The translations under genes and the position numbers were made by a program. Shown piece after piece: positions 54,819-62,240 of a stretch of 64,000 nucleotides of DNA. Under the pieces are notes generated by a model that saw nothing but the letters and a program-made list of their open reading frames with translations, made no database searches and was not told the origin of the DNA. The stretch's first letter is position 1, and each line of letters starts with the position of its first letter. Location of the stretch: the NCBI RefSeq assembly GCF_000472965.1, contig NZ_AXAU01000024.1:27796-91795 (forward strand). The letters are read 5' to 3'. Source of the DNA: Bradyrhizobium murdochi. GTDB taxonomy: Bacteria > Pseudomonadota > Alphaproteobacteria > Rhizobiales > Xanthobacteraceae.

Positions 54819-55589
54819 CTAGGGCCGGGCGAGAGCCTTGCGCTCTGCATCACCGGTCAGAACCTCCTTGGTGCCGAGCGCTTCGAGGAAGTGATCTGCC
54901 GTCTGAGCACTGCTTGCGGTCGAGAATGCTCCGCCCGATGAAATGACGACGAGATGGACACGCCAGGCGCCATCCCTCAGGCAGGCGACGCGTGTCTGCT
55001 GTGTTCCAGTCGTCGCCGTCGTGAATTCGCGGCAGATGGAGCTATCCTCCATCTGATGCGTCGACACGATTGTGATATCGGTGACCGCCGCCTCCGAGCC
55101 ACTGCGGACTTGTCGGGACTCGCCGCTCGCGAGCTGGAACAGTAGATCTGATACGGGCGACGATACCGCGATGCTGTCCATCGGGCTATGGCTCGCGAGC
55201 CTGTCACGCTGCTGAAGCCCGCTTAACGCAAAGCCGACCACACCGCCGGCAACAAGTGCGATCGACGCGGCCAACGCCATCGCCTTGAAGCGATCGGGCC
55301 GCCGCGCGCCGCGGGTTGCGGCCGCTTCCAGGGACACGACGTTGGGCTCAGCCACCTGATCGGCTTTTGCCAAGGCGTCGCCCAGCCTGCGAGCCGCAAG
55401 CACAAGGTGCTCGGGTATTGCATCGGTGCCGGACTCCTCGGACAGCAGCGCTCGCGATTCTGCGAACGACGCAAAGCGTGCCGCAAGCTGAAGATCGTGG
55501 CGAAGGACCTCGCGCACGCGTGCCGCCTCTGCGGGCTTAAGCTCACCATCCGCCAGCGCCATCAGGGTCTCGTCGGTGATCGCGGTCAT
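54819..55589 (-). CDS. Putative membrane anti-sigma factor
   Basis: A 256-residue protein: a small N-terminal cytoplasmic helical domain (DETLMALADGELKPAEAARV) typical of anti-sigma proteins but without a HxxxCxxC zinc motif, one membrane helix (about 103-125, MALAASIALVAGGVVGFAL) and a periplasmic C-terminal domain of about 130 residues. It overlaps the sigma gene by 4 bases, which is strong evidence for the pairing. Confidence 0.82.
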   Translation of the reverse strand: MTAITDETLMALADGELKPAEAARVREVLRHDLQLAARFASFAESRALLSEESGTDAIPEHLVLAARRLGDALAKADQVAEPNVVSLEAAATRGARRPDRFKAMALAASIALVAGGVVGFALSGLQQRDRLASHSPMDSIAVSSPVSDLLFQLASGESRQVRSGSEAAVTDITIVSTHQMEDSSICREFTTATTGTQQTRVACLRDGAWRVHLVVISSGGAFSTASSAQTADHFLEALGTKEVLTGDAERKALARP

Positions 55590-56113
55590 CTGGGGTTCTT
55601 CAGGTTAGCGACGCTTGCCATGGATTCGTTGTGATCGAGCCCCGCCGCAAGGGCGAGCCTGGCGCGCGCGAGACGGCTCATGACGGTTCCGATCGGCGTG
55701 TTCAGCCGCTCGGCGGTTTCGCGATAGCTTAGGTCATCGATGCAAACCGATTGAACCACGGCCCGCTGCTCGCCGGGGAGCGCGGCAAGCAGTGCCTCGA
55801 CGTCGGCAAGCGTGATGCGGCTGTCGGCTACGACGCGGCCGTCAGAGCCGGAAAGCTGCTCGGCGTCGTGGAGTGTGGTCCGATCGCCGCTGACCTTTCT
55901 GTGTCGGATTTGATCGATCCAGAGATTTCGCATGATTCTGAATATCCACGCATCAAGCCGCGTGCCCGGCTCCCACAACGATCGCGACCGCAGCGCGCGC
56001 TCGAGCGCAGCCTGCACGAGATCATCCGCGTCTTCTGCTTGACCGGTGAGCGATCGTGCGAACCGACGGAGGCGGGGCAGCAAAGCAACTAGCTCATTGC
56101 CGAAATCGCTCAT
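55586..56113 (-). CDS. ECF RNA polymerase sigma factor
   Basis: About 175 residues. Region 2 is DADDLVQAALERALR and DAWIFRIMRNLWIDQIR; region 4 is LPGEQRAVVQSVCIDDLSYRETAERL followed by IGTVMSRLARARLAL. Start ATG 56113 lies after GACGGGACAA; a longer frame upstream has no sigma features. It is divergent from the MacAB-like operon. A degenerate GGAAA-N17-CGAA sequence upstream could be its own promoter. Confidence 0.92.
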   Translation of the reverse strand: MSDFGNELVALLPRLRRFARSLTGQAEDADDLVQAALERALRSRSLWEPGTRLDAWIFRIMRNLWIDQIRHRKVSGDRTTLHDAEQLSGSDGRVVADSRITLADVEALLAALPGEQRAVVQSVCIDDLSYRETAERLNTPIGTVMSRLARARLALAAGLDHNESMASVANLKNPR

Positions 56114-56160
56114 TTGTCCCGTCTCGACATCGATGCATAACGCGGCATTGCAATCTCCCC

Positions 56161-56186
56161 TTCGCAAGCTAGCAACTTGAGTTTCC
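56161..56186 (-). promoter_or_regulatory. Weak ECF-type promoter candidate for the sigma operon
   Basis: On the minus strand, GGAAA, 17 bases, CGAA, about 48 bases before the sigma ATG. It has the spacing of the better GGAAT-N16/17-CGTT sites nearby but deviates at three positions, so autoregulation is only a possibility. Confidence 0.3.
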
Positions 56187-56241
56187 GACAGCCACGTTCG
56201 CCATGCTTATCGCTGTACGACAAAACGCCGCGTCAGCCATG

Positions 56242-56266
56242 GGAATAGGTAGCACACACATCCGTT
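56242..56266 (+). promoter_or_regulatory. ECF-type promoter, distal, macA side
   Basis: GGAAT (56242-56246), 16 bases, CGTT (56263-56266). It points toward the exporter operon and lies about 144 bases before its start. The same motif recurs downstream at 56347 and in front of the NSSS-repeat gene. Confidence 0.5.
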
Positions 56267-56346
56267 TGACACGGGTGCGGATGGAACCGTGTCCTTCTTT
56301 GCGATTGACCACGCGCGCCTGCGCGGGGTGATCCGCATCCATGTCT

Positions 56347-56372
56347 GGAATAAGAGGCTGCCCATGACCGTT
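56347..56372 (+). promoter_or_regulatory. ECF-type promoter of the MacAB-like operon
   Basis: GGAATAAG at 56347 with CGTT at 56369-56372, spacing 17, about 37 bases before the macA-like ATG. The extended GGAATAAG is identical to the promoter in front of the NSSS-repeat gene (complement of 60102-60127). Both fit the GGAA/CGTT rules of ECF sigma factors. Confidence 0.62.
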
Positions 56373-56409
56373 GAAGGAGCTCATCCGGATCATCCGACGG
56401 AGCGCGCCG

Positions 56410-57729
56410 ATGTTGCGATTTCTCACGTCCGAACAGATGCGGGCCGATGACTCTCGCGTCCGCGGAGCCGACATGCTTCGCCGCGTCGATCTGCATCGCG
56501 GCAAGGGACGGCGAAGCGTAGCCAGGGGCTCGGCCGGCGTCGCAATCGTGGCGGCCGCGCTCATCATTGCGTTCGGCAAGACCGATGCACCGGCAACGGT
56601 TGAGGCGCAATACACTGTCAAGCCGGCCTTTCACGGCAATCTTGACGTCAAGATTCCCGCGACCGGCACCGTAGAGCCCGTGCGGATCGTCGAGGTTTCG
56701 ACGGAACTGTCCGGCACGATCAAGGAAATCTTTGTCGACTACAACGACAAGGTCAAAGCCGGGCAGCTTCTCGCGGTGCTCGACGACGAGGTGGCCAAAA
56801 AACAGCTCGCCCGCGCACGCGGCGCACACGCACTAGCGCAGGCACGGGAGCGCGAGGCGCGTATCAATCTGGCGATGGCCGAAAGCGAGCAGGGCAGAAA
56901 GCAACGCCTTGCGGAACGGCAGGCGATCAGCGAACGAGATCTGGAGCTAGCGATCGGCGCTTTCAGAAAGGCCGCCGCTTTGCTCGAGGTGCAGGCGGCG
57001 GAGCTCCACATCGCCGCGGCGGAGGTGGATCTAGCCACGACAAACCTGGATAAGACGCGCATCGTCGCGCCCATCGACGGCGTTGTGCTTCGGCGCAATG
57101 TCGAGCGCGGCCAGGTGATCGCAGCGTCGTTCCAGTCACCGGTTCTGTTTCGCATTGCCGCGGACCTCGAGCACATGCAGGTCAAGGTCGATGTGGATGA
57201 AGCCGACGCGCTTTCCGTGAAGCAGGGGCAACACGCACTCTTCAAGAGTGACGGCCTGCGCGATCGCCAGGTCCCAGTCGTTGTCGAGAAGATCTATCTT
57301 GGGCCCGAGGTCGTGCAAGGCGTCGTGACCTACAAGGCCATTCTCGGCTTTAAGAATGACAAGCTTCAGCTCAAGCCGGGCATGACGACGACCACTGAGA
57401 TCAAGGTCGCCGAGCGTCGCAACGTGCTTCTGGTGCCGAATGCTGCCTTGCGGTTTGTTCCTTCCGCAGAGCCGGCTGGCGAGCGGCCCGCGCCGGTTGG
57501 ACTGGCCGGCGTCGCGAGTCCGGCTCAGGCCGCATCTGGAGCGCCTCGCGCGACAGCGTCCGAACAACGCCAGCCTGATGTCCGGCGTCTGTACAAGCTC
57601 GTTGGCGGCAAGCTCAAACCCGTTCTCGCGCAGGTCGGCGAGACCGACGGCTTGTACACCGAAATCCTCAACGGCGAGGTTGCGGCGGGCGACAGCATCG
57701 TCGTCGACAAGGTCCCGGTGCAACCATGA
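56410..57729 (+). CDS. MacA-like periplasmic adaptor (membrane fusion protein)
   Basis: A 439-residue adaptor with an N-terminal cytoplasmic leader, one membrane helix (about 38-55, GVAIVAAALIIAFG), a lipoyl domain split around a hairpin (GTVEPVRIVEVSTELSGTI; DKTRIVAPIDGVVLRRN), a coiled coil rich in Ala/Arg/Glu (about 125-215) and beta-barrel domains. CGGAG precedes ATG 56410; the upstream in-frame TTG is too close to the promoter. It overlaps the ATPase gene by 4 bases. An ortholog role in peptide or macrolide-type export follows from the family; no outer membrane TolC gene is adjacent. Confidence 0.87.
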   Translation: MLRFLTSEQMRADDSRVRGADMLRRVDLHRGKGRRSVARGSAGVAIVAAALIIAFGKTDAPATVEAQYTVKPAFHGNLDVKIPATGTVEPVRIVEVSTELSGTIKEIFVDYNDKVKAGQLLAVLDDEVAKKQLARARGAHALAQAREREARINLAMAESEQGRKQRLAERQAISERDLELAIGAFRKAAALLEVQAAELHIAAAEVDLATTNLDKTRIVAPIDGVVLRRNVERGQVIAASFQSPVLFRIAADLEHMQVKVDVDEADALSVKQGQHALFKSDGLRDRQVPVVVEKIYLGPEVVQGVVTYKAILGFKNDKLQLKPGMTTTTEIKVAERRNVLLVPNAALRFVPSAEPAGERPAPVGLAGVASPAQAASGAPRATASEQRQPDVRRLYKLVGGKLKPVLAQVGETDGLYTEILNGEVAAGDSIVVDKVPVQP

Positions 57730-58484
57730 GTCCAATTTTGAGGGACGGAGAGGCTCATCGGCATGTCGGAGCGGACTGCTCCGCGCCGCTGATCCGCCTT
57801 GAGCACGTCGTACGCGCGTATGGGCGCGGTGCAGCCGTCGTGACGGCCCTTGCCGGCGTCGACCTCACGATCACCCAGGGTGAGTTCGTCGCCGTCGTCG
57901 GACCCAGCGGTTCTGGCAAGTCGACATTCCTGAACATCATTGGTTGCCTCGATACACCGTCCAGCGGACGGTATCGGTTCAAGGGCATCGATACCGGCAC
58001 GCTAGATGTCACGGGTCGAGCGATGATGCGGCGAAGCTCGATCGGCTTTGTGTTTCAGCGCTTCCATCTCATCAAGCGTGCGAGCGCGCTCGACAACGTC
58101 GAGCTTCCCTTGCTTTATCAGAGCGTGCCGCGCGGCGAGCGCCGCAAATCCGCGACCGCCGTCCTGGCTGCAGTCGGTTTGTCCCAACGGCAGCACCACA
58201 CGCCGGACCAGCTCTCGGGCGGCCAGCAGCAGCGCGTTGCGATCGCTCGCGCGCTCATCACCCGGCCCGACCTGCTGATCGCGGACGAGCCGACGGGCGC
58301 CCTCGACAGCGTGACTGGCGCCGAGATCATGCAGCTCTTGAAGCAGCTCCATCGCGAACGCGGCACAACCGTCGTCATCGTCACTCATGATCCGTCGGTG
58401 GCGAGCCAGGCGAGCCGCACGATCTGCTTCACGGACGGCCACATCAAGCCGGAGCACTTCGATGATGCCGGTTCCCGCACATGA
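57726..58484 (+). CDS. MacB-like ABC transporter ATP-binding protein
   Basis: A 252-residue LolD/MacB-type ATPase. Walker A GPSGSGKST, Q-loop GFVFQRFHLI, signature LSGGQQQR, Walker B LLIADEPTGALD and switch His in VTHDPSVASQ. Unlike E. coli MacB, the ATPase and permease are separate polypeptides. Overlaps both neighbours (4 bases upstream, 23 downstream). Confidence 0.9.
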   Translation: MSPILRDGEAHRHVGADCSAPLIRLEHVVRAYGRGAAVVTALAGVDLTITQGEFVAVVGPSGSGKSTFLNIIGCLDTPSSGRYRFKGIDTGTLDVTGRAMMRRSSIGFVFQRFHLIKRASALDNVELPLLYQSVPRGERRKSATAVLAAVGLSQRQHHTPDQLSGGQQQRVAIARALITRPDLLIADEPTGALDSVTGAEIMQLLKQLHRERGTTVVIVTHDPSVASQASRTICFTDGHIKPEHFDDAGSRT

Positions 58485-59685
58485 CATCCTGCGCCCGGCG
58501 GCTGCAAGTCTGCAGCGCAATGCGCTTCGCTCGGTGCTGGCCGCGCTCGGCATTGCCGTCGGCGTTGCTGCTGTGGTGGCGATGGTGACGATCGGCCGGG
58601 GCAGCCGTGCACAGGTCGATGCGCAGATCAGTCAGCTTGGCATGCAATTGCTGACGCTTCGGGTCGGGCAGGATACCCGTGGCGGCAAGGGAGCGCAGAT
58701 CGAGGCGAAGCCGATGACCTACGCCGATGTCGAGGCGGTACGTGGGTTTCAGAGCGAGTTGCAGGCGGTCGCCCCGATAGCATCCGCTTCCGTCCGTGTC
58801 GTCTCGCGGCAGGCAAACTGGGTTGCCGCCGTCACCGGCGCCGACAACGAGTTCTTCGCCGCCCGGCGATGGGAACTCGCATCGGGGCGAATCTTCTCCG
58901 GGCAAGAGATACAGGCGGGCAGGAGCGTGTGCATCATCGGCGCCACGGTTCACGACCGGCTGTTTGGCGGCGGCGCTGCACTCGGCGAGACCATTCGTGT
59001 CAAGAGCGTGCCGTGCGAGGTGATCGGCGTCCTGCGCCTTCGAGGGCAGTCCGGGCTGTCGCAAGACGACGACAACACCGTCGTCATGCCGCTCGCCAGC
59101 TACCAGCGTAGAATCCTGGGCGCGAGGGATGTTCAGGCGATGTTGATCCTCGTCCGCGAAGGGATCGACACTTCGCATATGAAGAGCCGGGTCGAGGAAC
59201 TGATGCGCGAACGGCGGCGCGTCGCCGACGGCCAGGATGATAACTTCCATGTGCTGGAGATGCGGCAGCTCGCCGAAACCATGGCCGGTACGTCACGCAC
59301 GATGACCGCGTTGCTGTCTGCGATCGCGGCGATCAGCTTGCTGGTCGGGGGCATTGGTATCATGAATATCATGCTGGCGTCGGTTGCGGATCGAACCGCG
59401 GAGATCGGCATTCGCCTCGCGATCGGTGCGCTGCCGCGGCAAATCCTGGCCGAAGTGCTTGCGGAGGCGGTCTTGCTCGCTGTCGCAGGCGGCCTGGCGG
59501 GCATCCTTGCCGGCGTGGGGCTTGCCGCCGCTGCACGCGGATACTTGCAGATTCCGCTCATCGTCGACCCGGCAATTGTCTTGCTCGCGGTCGCCGTATC
59601 AACCGCCATCGGCATCGTGTTCGGCTATGTGCCGGCGGCGAAGGCCGCAAAGCTGGACCCGGTCGAGGCAATCAACCGCGAATAG
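58462..59685 (+). CDS. MacB-like ABC transporter permease
   Basis: A 407-residue permease with the MacB/FtsX layout: a first helix (about 22-42, VLAALGIAVGVAAVVAMVTI), a large periplasmic domain (about 45-290), and three C-terminal helices starting at ALLSAIAAISLLVGGIGIMNIML, with DRTAEIGIRLAIGA between. GGAG seven bases before ATG 58462 fixes the start inside the ATPase gene. Such mechanotransmission exporters move periplasmic substrates rather than cytoplasmic ones, which fits a secreted partner. Confidence 0.9.
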   Translation: MMPVPAHDILRPAAASLQRNALRSVLAALGIAVGVAAVVAMVTIGRGSRAQVDAQISQLGMQLLTLRVGQDTRGGKGAQIEAKPMTYADVEAVRGFQSELQAVAPIASASVRVVSRQANWVAAVTGADNEFFAARRWELASGRIFSGQEIQAGRSVCIIGATVHDRLFGGGAALGETIRVKSVPCEVIGVLRLRGQSGLSQDDDNTVVMPLASYQRRILGARDVQAMLILVREGIDTSHMKSRVEELMRERRRVADGQDDNFHVLEMRQLAETMAGTSRTMTALLSAIAAISLLVGGIGIMNIMLASVADRTAEIGIRLAIGALPRQILAEVLAEAVLLAVAGGLAGILAGVGLAAAARGYLQIPLIVDPAIVLLAVAVSTAIGIVFGYVPAAKAAKLDPVEAINRE

Positions 59686-59700
59686 CCATTTCAGCAGAAA

Positions 59701-59718
59701 GGGCCCGTTGCCGGGCCC
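59701..59718. terminator. Hairpin between the exporter and NSSS-repeat genes
   Basis: GGGCCCG-TTGC-CGGGCCC is a perfect 7-bp stem, flanked by GAAA on one side and TCTCGCTCCTT on the other. It lies between convergent stop codons, 15 and 39 bases away, and is the likely terminator for both. Confidence 0.65.
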
Positions 59719-59757
59719 TCTCGCTCCTTGGATGATGACAGCCTCGACGCAGTCCGG

Positions 59758-60039
59758 TCAGCGCCAGCGGTAGCTCGAATTGGACGAGCTGTTCGAGCTG
59801 GAATTCGAAGAGCTGTTCGAGCTCGAGTTCGAGGAGCTGTTGGAGCTGGAATTCGAGGAGCTGTTCGAGCTTGAGTTCGATGAGCTGTTGCCGGCCAGAA
59901 TGATCTGCCCGGTTTCGGCCTTCACCGCCTTGACTGCCTCGACCGTGGGGTCGAGCGGCACTCCGATAGCGGCCTTCGCGCCGGTTGCTCCGATCGCAAG
60001 CGCAATCGCAGTTGCGGTGAACATGGCTTCGCGCTTCAT
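59758..60039 (-). CDS. Small secreted protein with (NSSS)9 repeat tail
   Basis: A 93-residue protein from ATG 60039 (AAGGAG upstream). Signal peptide 1-23 (ending GAKA), a short conserved-looking core (AIGVPLDPTVEAVKAVKAE then TGQIILAG), nine NSSS tetrapeptides plus NSS, and an end of YRWR. Synonymous codons vary between repeat units, so the amino acid pattern rather than the DNA repeat seems to be kept. A GGAATAAG/CGTT promoter precedes it. It is convergent with the MacAB-like operon and may be its cargo. I know no family with this layout; function unknown. Confidence 0.75.
   Translation of the reverse strand: MKREAMFTATAIALAIGATGAKAAIGVPLDPTVEAVKAVKAETGQIILAGNSSSNSSSNSSSNSSSNSSSNSSSNSSSNSSSNSSSNSSYRWR
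59773..59889 (-). repeat. 12-bp tandem repeat coding for NSSS units
   Basis: 117 bases made of 12-base units (GAGCTGTTCGAG alternating with CTGGAATTCGAG-like units on the plus strand). They encode Asn-Ser-Ser-Ser nine times plus Asn-Ser-Ser. Units differ mainly at synonymous positions (AGC, TCG, TCC, TCA for Ser; AAC, AAT for Asn). Such a tract could change length by slippage or recombination. Confidence 0.85.
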
Positions 60040-60101
60040 GACTAGAACTCCTTCTTTGGGGTTGCGATAAAGGGATCGATGCTCTCGGTCCCTTTTAAGC
60101 A

Positions 60102-60127
60102 AACGAGGCGCGATGAGAGCTTATTCC
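60102..60127 (-). promoter_or_regulatory. ECF-type promoter of the NSSS-repeat gene
   Basis: On the minus strand, GGAATAAG begins at 60127 and CGTT occupies 60105-60102, spacing 17 after GGAAT. It is about 63 bases before the ATG. The first eight bases and the spacing are the same as for the macA-like promoter at 56347. Confidence 0.62.
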
Positions 60128-60168
60128 GAGTAGTCTACGACTCTCGGAAGCGTGATGCACGGGGCCGC

Positions 60169-60951
60169 TCATCTCTTGGCGCGTGCAAATTTTCGGTACC
60201 ATCCCTCAGAGGCGAGCGTATTTCTCAGGATACGTTCGCGCGTTCTTCCCTCATCTTTTGTCTCGACTGCCACCATTGGTGCGAGGGGTTCCTGCAAGGC
60301 GCCCTCCTTGCGCAACTCGAGCTCGGCTTCGCTGCGCTTGAATGGAATGACCTGCACGAGCGGCGTGCCTTTCTCCACGACGTGCACGCCGTCAGAACCC
60401 GTCGCGATGAACGGGAAGTTGATCAGCGAAGCGTAGGTGTCGGTGTCAACCACGCCAGCCAGGATCTCGACTGGCAGGTTGGGCCGATTGAGCGGTGCGA
60501 GGAACAGGCAGCTCCAACCTGGCGGCGTCTTGATCATCCAGTAATTGTGAAATTTCATTGGCGGCCTGTCGGCCAACGGGTGACCGTTGATCTGATAGCT
60601 GCCGTGATTGCTGACCATCACCCGGTCGAATTCCCAGCCAGCGTCAACCTTGCGGCCTTGCTCGCTGATCTGCAGTCGTACCGTCGCTCCAATCGGCAGG
60701 ATGTAGCCGAGCGTCATTGCATCGAAAAAGGGCATGCAGCGTTTGACGGTCAGCCCGTTATTGGTTGGGGAAAGAACTGATCGATCGACGGCTGGAATTC
60801 GCCGGAACCATTCCGGCAGCGCGAGCTTTGCCGGTACCGGCTCGGCAAGGACCCCATAGTCCTCTGGCTGGCAAAGGAACTGGATCGAGGCGTCTTTGCT
60901 AGTCTGAATTTCGGCGTCGGGCTGAGCGCGGTGTTCTCTGCGGAATAGCAT
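60169..60951 (-). CDS. Conserved hypothetical protein, DUF6065-like
   Basis: A 260-residue protein without signal peptide or membrane helix. Segments such as LPEWFRRIPAV, TVKRCMPFFDAMTLGYILPI, KFHNYWMIKTPPGWSCLFLAPLNR and LVQVIPFKR recall the DUF6065 family as I remember it; not checked. Trp/Pro-rich, with a beta-rich look. Its start is 35 bases from a perfect palindrome that contains a GGAAT-N16-CGTT promoter pointing at it. Function unknown. Confidence 0.68.
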   Translation of the reverse strand: MLFRREHRAQPDAEIQTSKDASIQFLCQPEDYGVLAEPVPAKLALPEWFRRIPAVDRSVLSPTNNGLTVKRCMPFFDAMTLGYILPIGATVRLQISEQGRKVDAGWEFDRVMVSNHGSYQINGHPLADRPPMKFHNYWMIKTPPGWSCLFLAPLNRPNLPVEILAGVVDTDTYASLINFPFIATGSDGVHVVEKGTPLVQVIPFKRSEAELELRKEGALQEPLAPMVAVETKDEGRTRERILRNTLASEGWYRKFARAKR

Positions 60952-60980
60952 CGTCGGCTCCTCATAAGCTTGGCCATGCT

Positions 60981-61010
60981 GGAATAACGGCGCTGCTCGT
61001 CCGTTATTCC
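60981..61010. promoter_or_regulatory. Perfect palindrome with ECF-type promoters on both strands
   Basis: GGAATAACGG, 10 bases, CCGTTATTCC: a perfect 10-bp inverted repeat. Read on either strand it gives GGAAT-N16-CGTT. One promoter would serve the hypothetical gene at 60951 (leader about 28 bases); the other would serve the sugar gene at 61172 (leader about 160). An operator for a dimeric regulator or a hairpin are alternatives. Confidence 0.5.
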
Positions 61011-61171
61011 GCGGCCTCGCTTTGTTCGATGCGCCAAGTGCTCATCGCTGCAACGTTCAAGAGCTTCCACTACTCCCGGTGTCGCAGCGCATCGACCAAC
61101 AGGTCGAACGCACCGATGACTGGCGGCTAAGCGGATAGTAAAGTGATACCCCGACAAACAAGGAGCCTTTC

Positions 61172-62227
61172 ATGAAGATGATCAAGGGACCAGGGATATT
61201 CCTCGCTCAGTTCGTTGCCGACGCCGCGCCGTTCAACTCCTTCGACGCGATCTGCGAATGGGCCGCCTCGCTTGGCTACGAGGGAATTCAGATCCCGAGC
61301 TGGGATGGGCGGCTCTTCGACCTCGGCAAGGCCTCGGAGTCCCAGGACTATGCCGATGAGGTGAGGGGGATCGCAGCCGGTCACGGCCTTTCCATCACAG
61401 AACTCTCGACCCATCTCCAGGGTCAGCTCGTCGCGGTTCATCCGGCCTATGACGCAGCATTCGACGGCTTCGCCGTGCCGGAGGTGCGGGACAATCCGAA
61501 GGCGCGCACCGAGTGGGCCGTCGACCAGGTCAAGCGCGCGATCCGCGCCTCAAGGCGCCTCGGGCTTACGGCGCAGGCGACCTTCTCCGGCGCATTGGCC
61601 TGGCCCTATGTCTATCCCTGGCCGCAGCGTCCGGCAGGCCTCGTCGAGGCCGCCTTCGACGAGCTCGCCAGGCGCTGGCAGCCGATCCTTGATTATGCGG
61701 AGGAGCACGGCATTGATCTCGCTTATGAGATCCATCCAGGCGAGGATCTGCACGACGGTGTCTCCTATGAGACGTTTCTCGAGCGAGTGAATGGCCACGC
61801 GCGCGCGAACCTGCTCTACGACCCGTCGCACTTCGTGCTGCAGCAGCTCGACTATCTCGACTACATCGATATCTATCACCAACGCATCAAAGCCTTCCAC
61901 GTCAAGGATGCGGAGTTCAACCCGACGGGCCGCCAGGGAGTCTACGGCGGGTTCCAGAGCTGGGTCGATCGTGCTGGGCGATTCCGCTCGCTGGGCGATG
62001 GTCAAGTCGATTTCGCCGCGATCTTCTCCAAGCTCACACAGTACGATTACGGCAGTTGGGCAGTGATGGAATGGGAATGCGCGCTGAAGCATCCTGAGCA
62101 AGGCGCGCGCGAGGGTGCCGAATTTATCAAAAGAAATATCATTCGGGTCACGGAGAAGGCCTTCGACGATTTCGCAGGTTCCGGCACCGACGACCAGATG
62201 AACCGCAAGATGCTTGGCATCTCCTGA
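61172..62227 (+). CDS. Sugar phosphate isomerase/epimerase family TIM-barrel protein
   Basis: A 351-residue xylose isomerase-like (AP_endonuc_2) barrel. Likely metal ligands: Glu in LAYEIHPGEDL, Asp/His in LLYDPSHFVLQ, His in IKAFHVKDAEF and Glu in AVMEWECALKH. AAGGAG lies seven bases before the ATG. It is cotranscribed with a Gfo/Idh/MocA dehydrogenase (13-base gap), a pairing common in inositol and sugar acid catabolism; the substrate is unknown. Confidence 0.85.
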   Translation: MKMIKGPGIFLAQFVADAAPFNSFDAICEWAASLGYEGIQIPSWDGRLFDLGKASESQDYADEVRGIAAGHGLSITELSTHLQGQLVAVHPAYDAAFDGFAVPEVRDNPKARTEWAVDQVKRAIRASRRLGLTAQATFSGALAWPYVYPWPQRPAGLVEAAFDELARRWQPILDYAEEHGIDLAYEIHPGEDLHDGVSYETFLERVNGHARANLLYDPSHFVLQQLDYLDYIDIYHQRIKAFHVKDAEFNPTGRQGVYGGFQSWVDRAGRFRSLGDGQVDFAAIFSKLTQYDYGSWAVMEWECALKHPEQGAREGAEFIKRNIIRVTEKAFDDFAGSGTDDQMNRKMLGIS

Positions 62228-62240
62228 GCGAGGAGGAAGA

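Noticed and set aside
59780..60070. Open frame antisense to the NSSS gene giving ELFELEF-type repeats
   Set aside because: It has no ribosome site or signal; it is the mirror of the 12-bp repeat. The minus-strand frame has an AAGGAG site, a signal peptide and a promoter.
61073..61130. Minus-strand stretch reading PPVIGAFDLLVDALRHRE, like a LysR C-terminus
   Set aside because: Only 18 codons between stops; too short to call a regulator remnant without a search.
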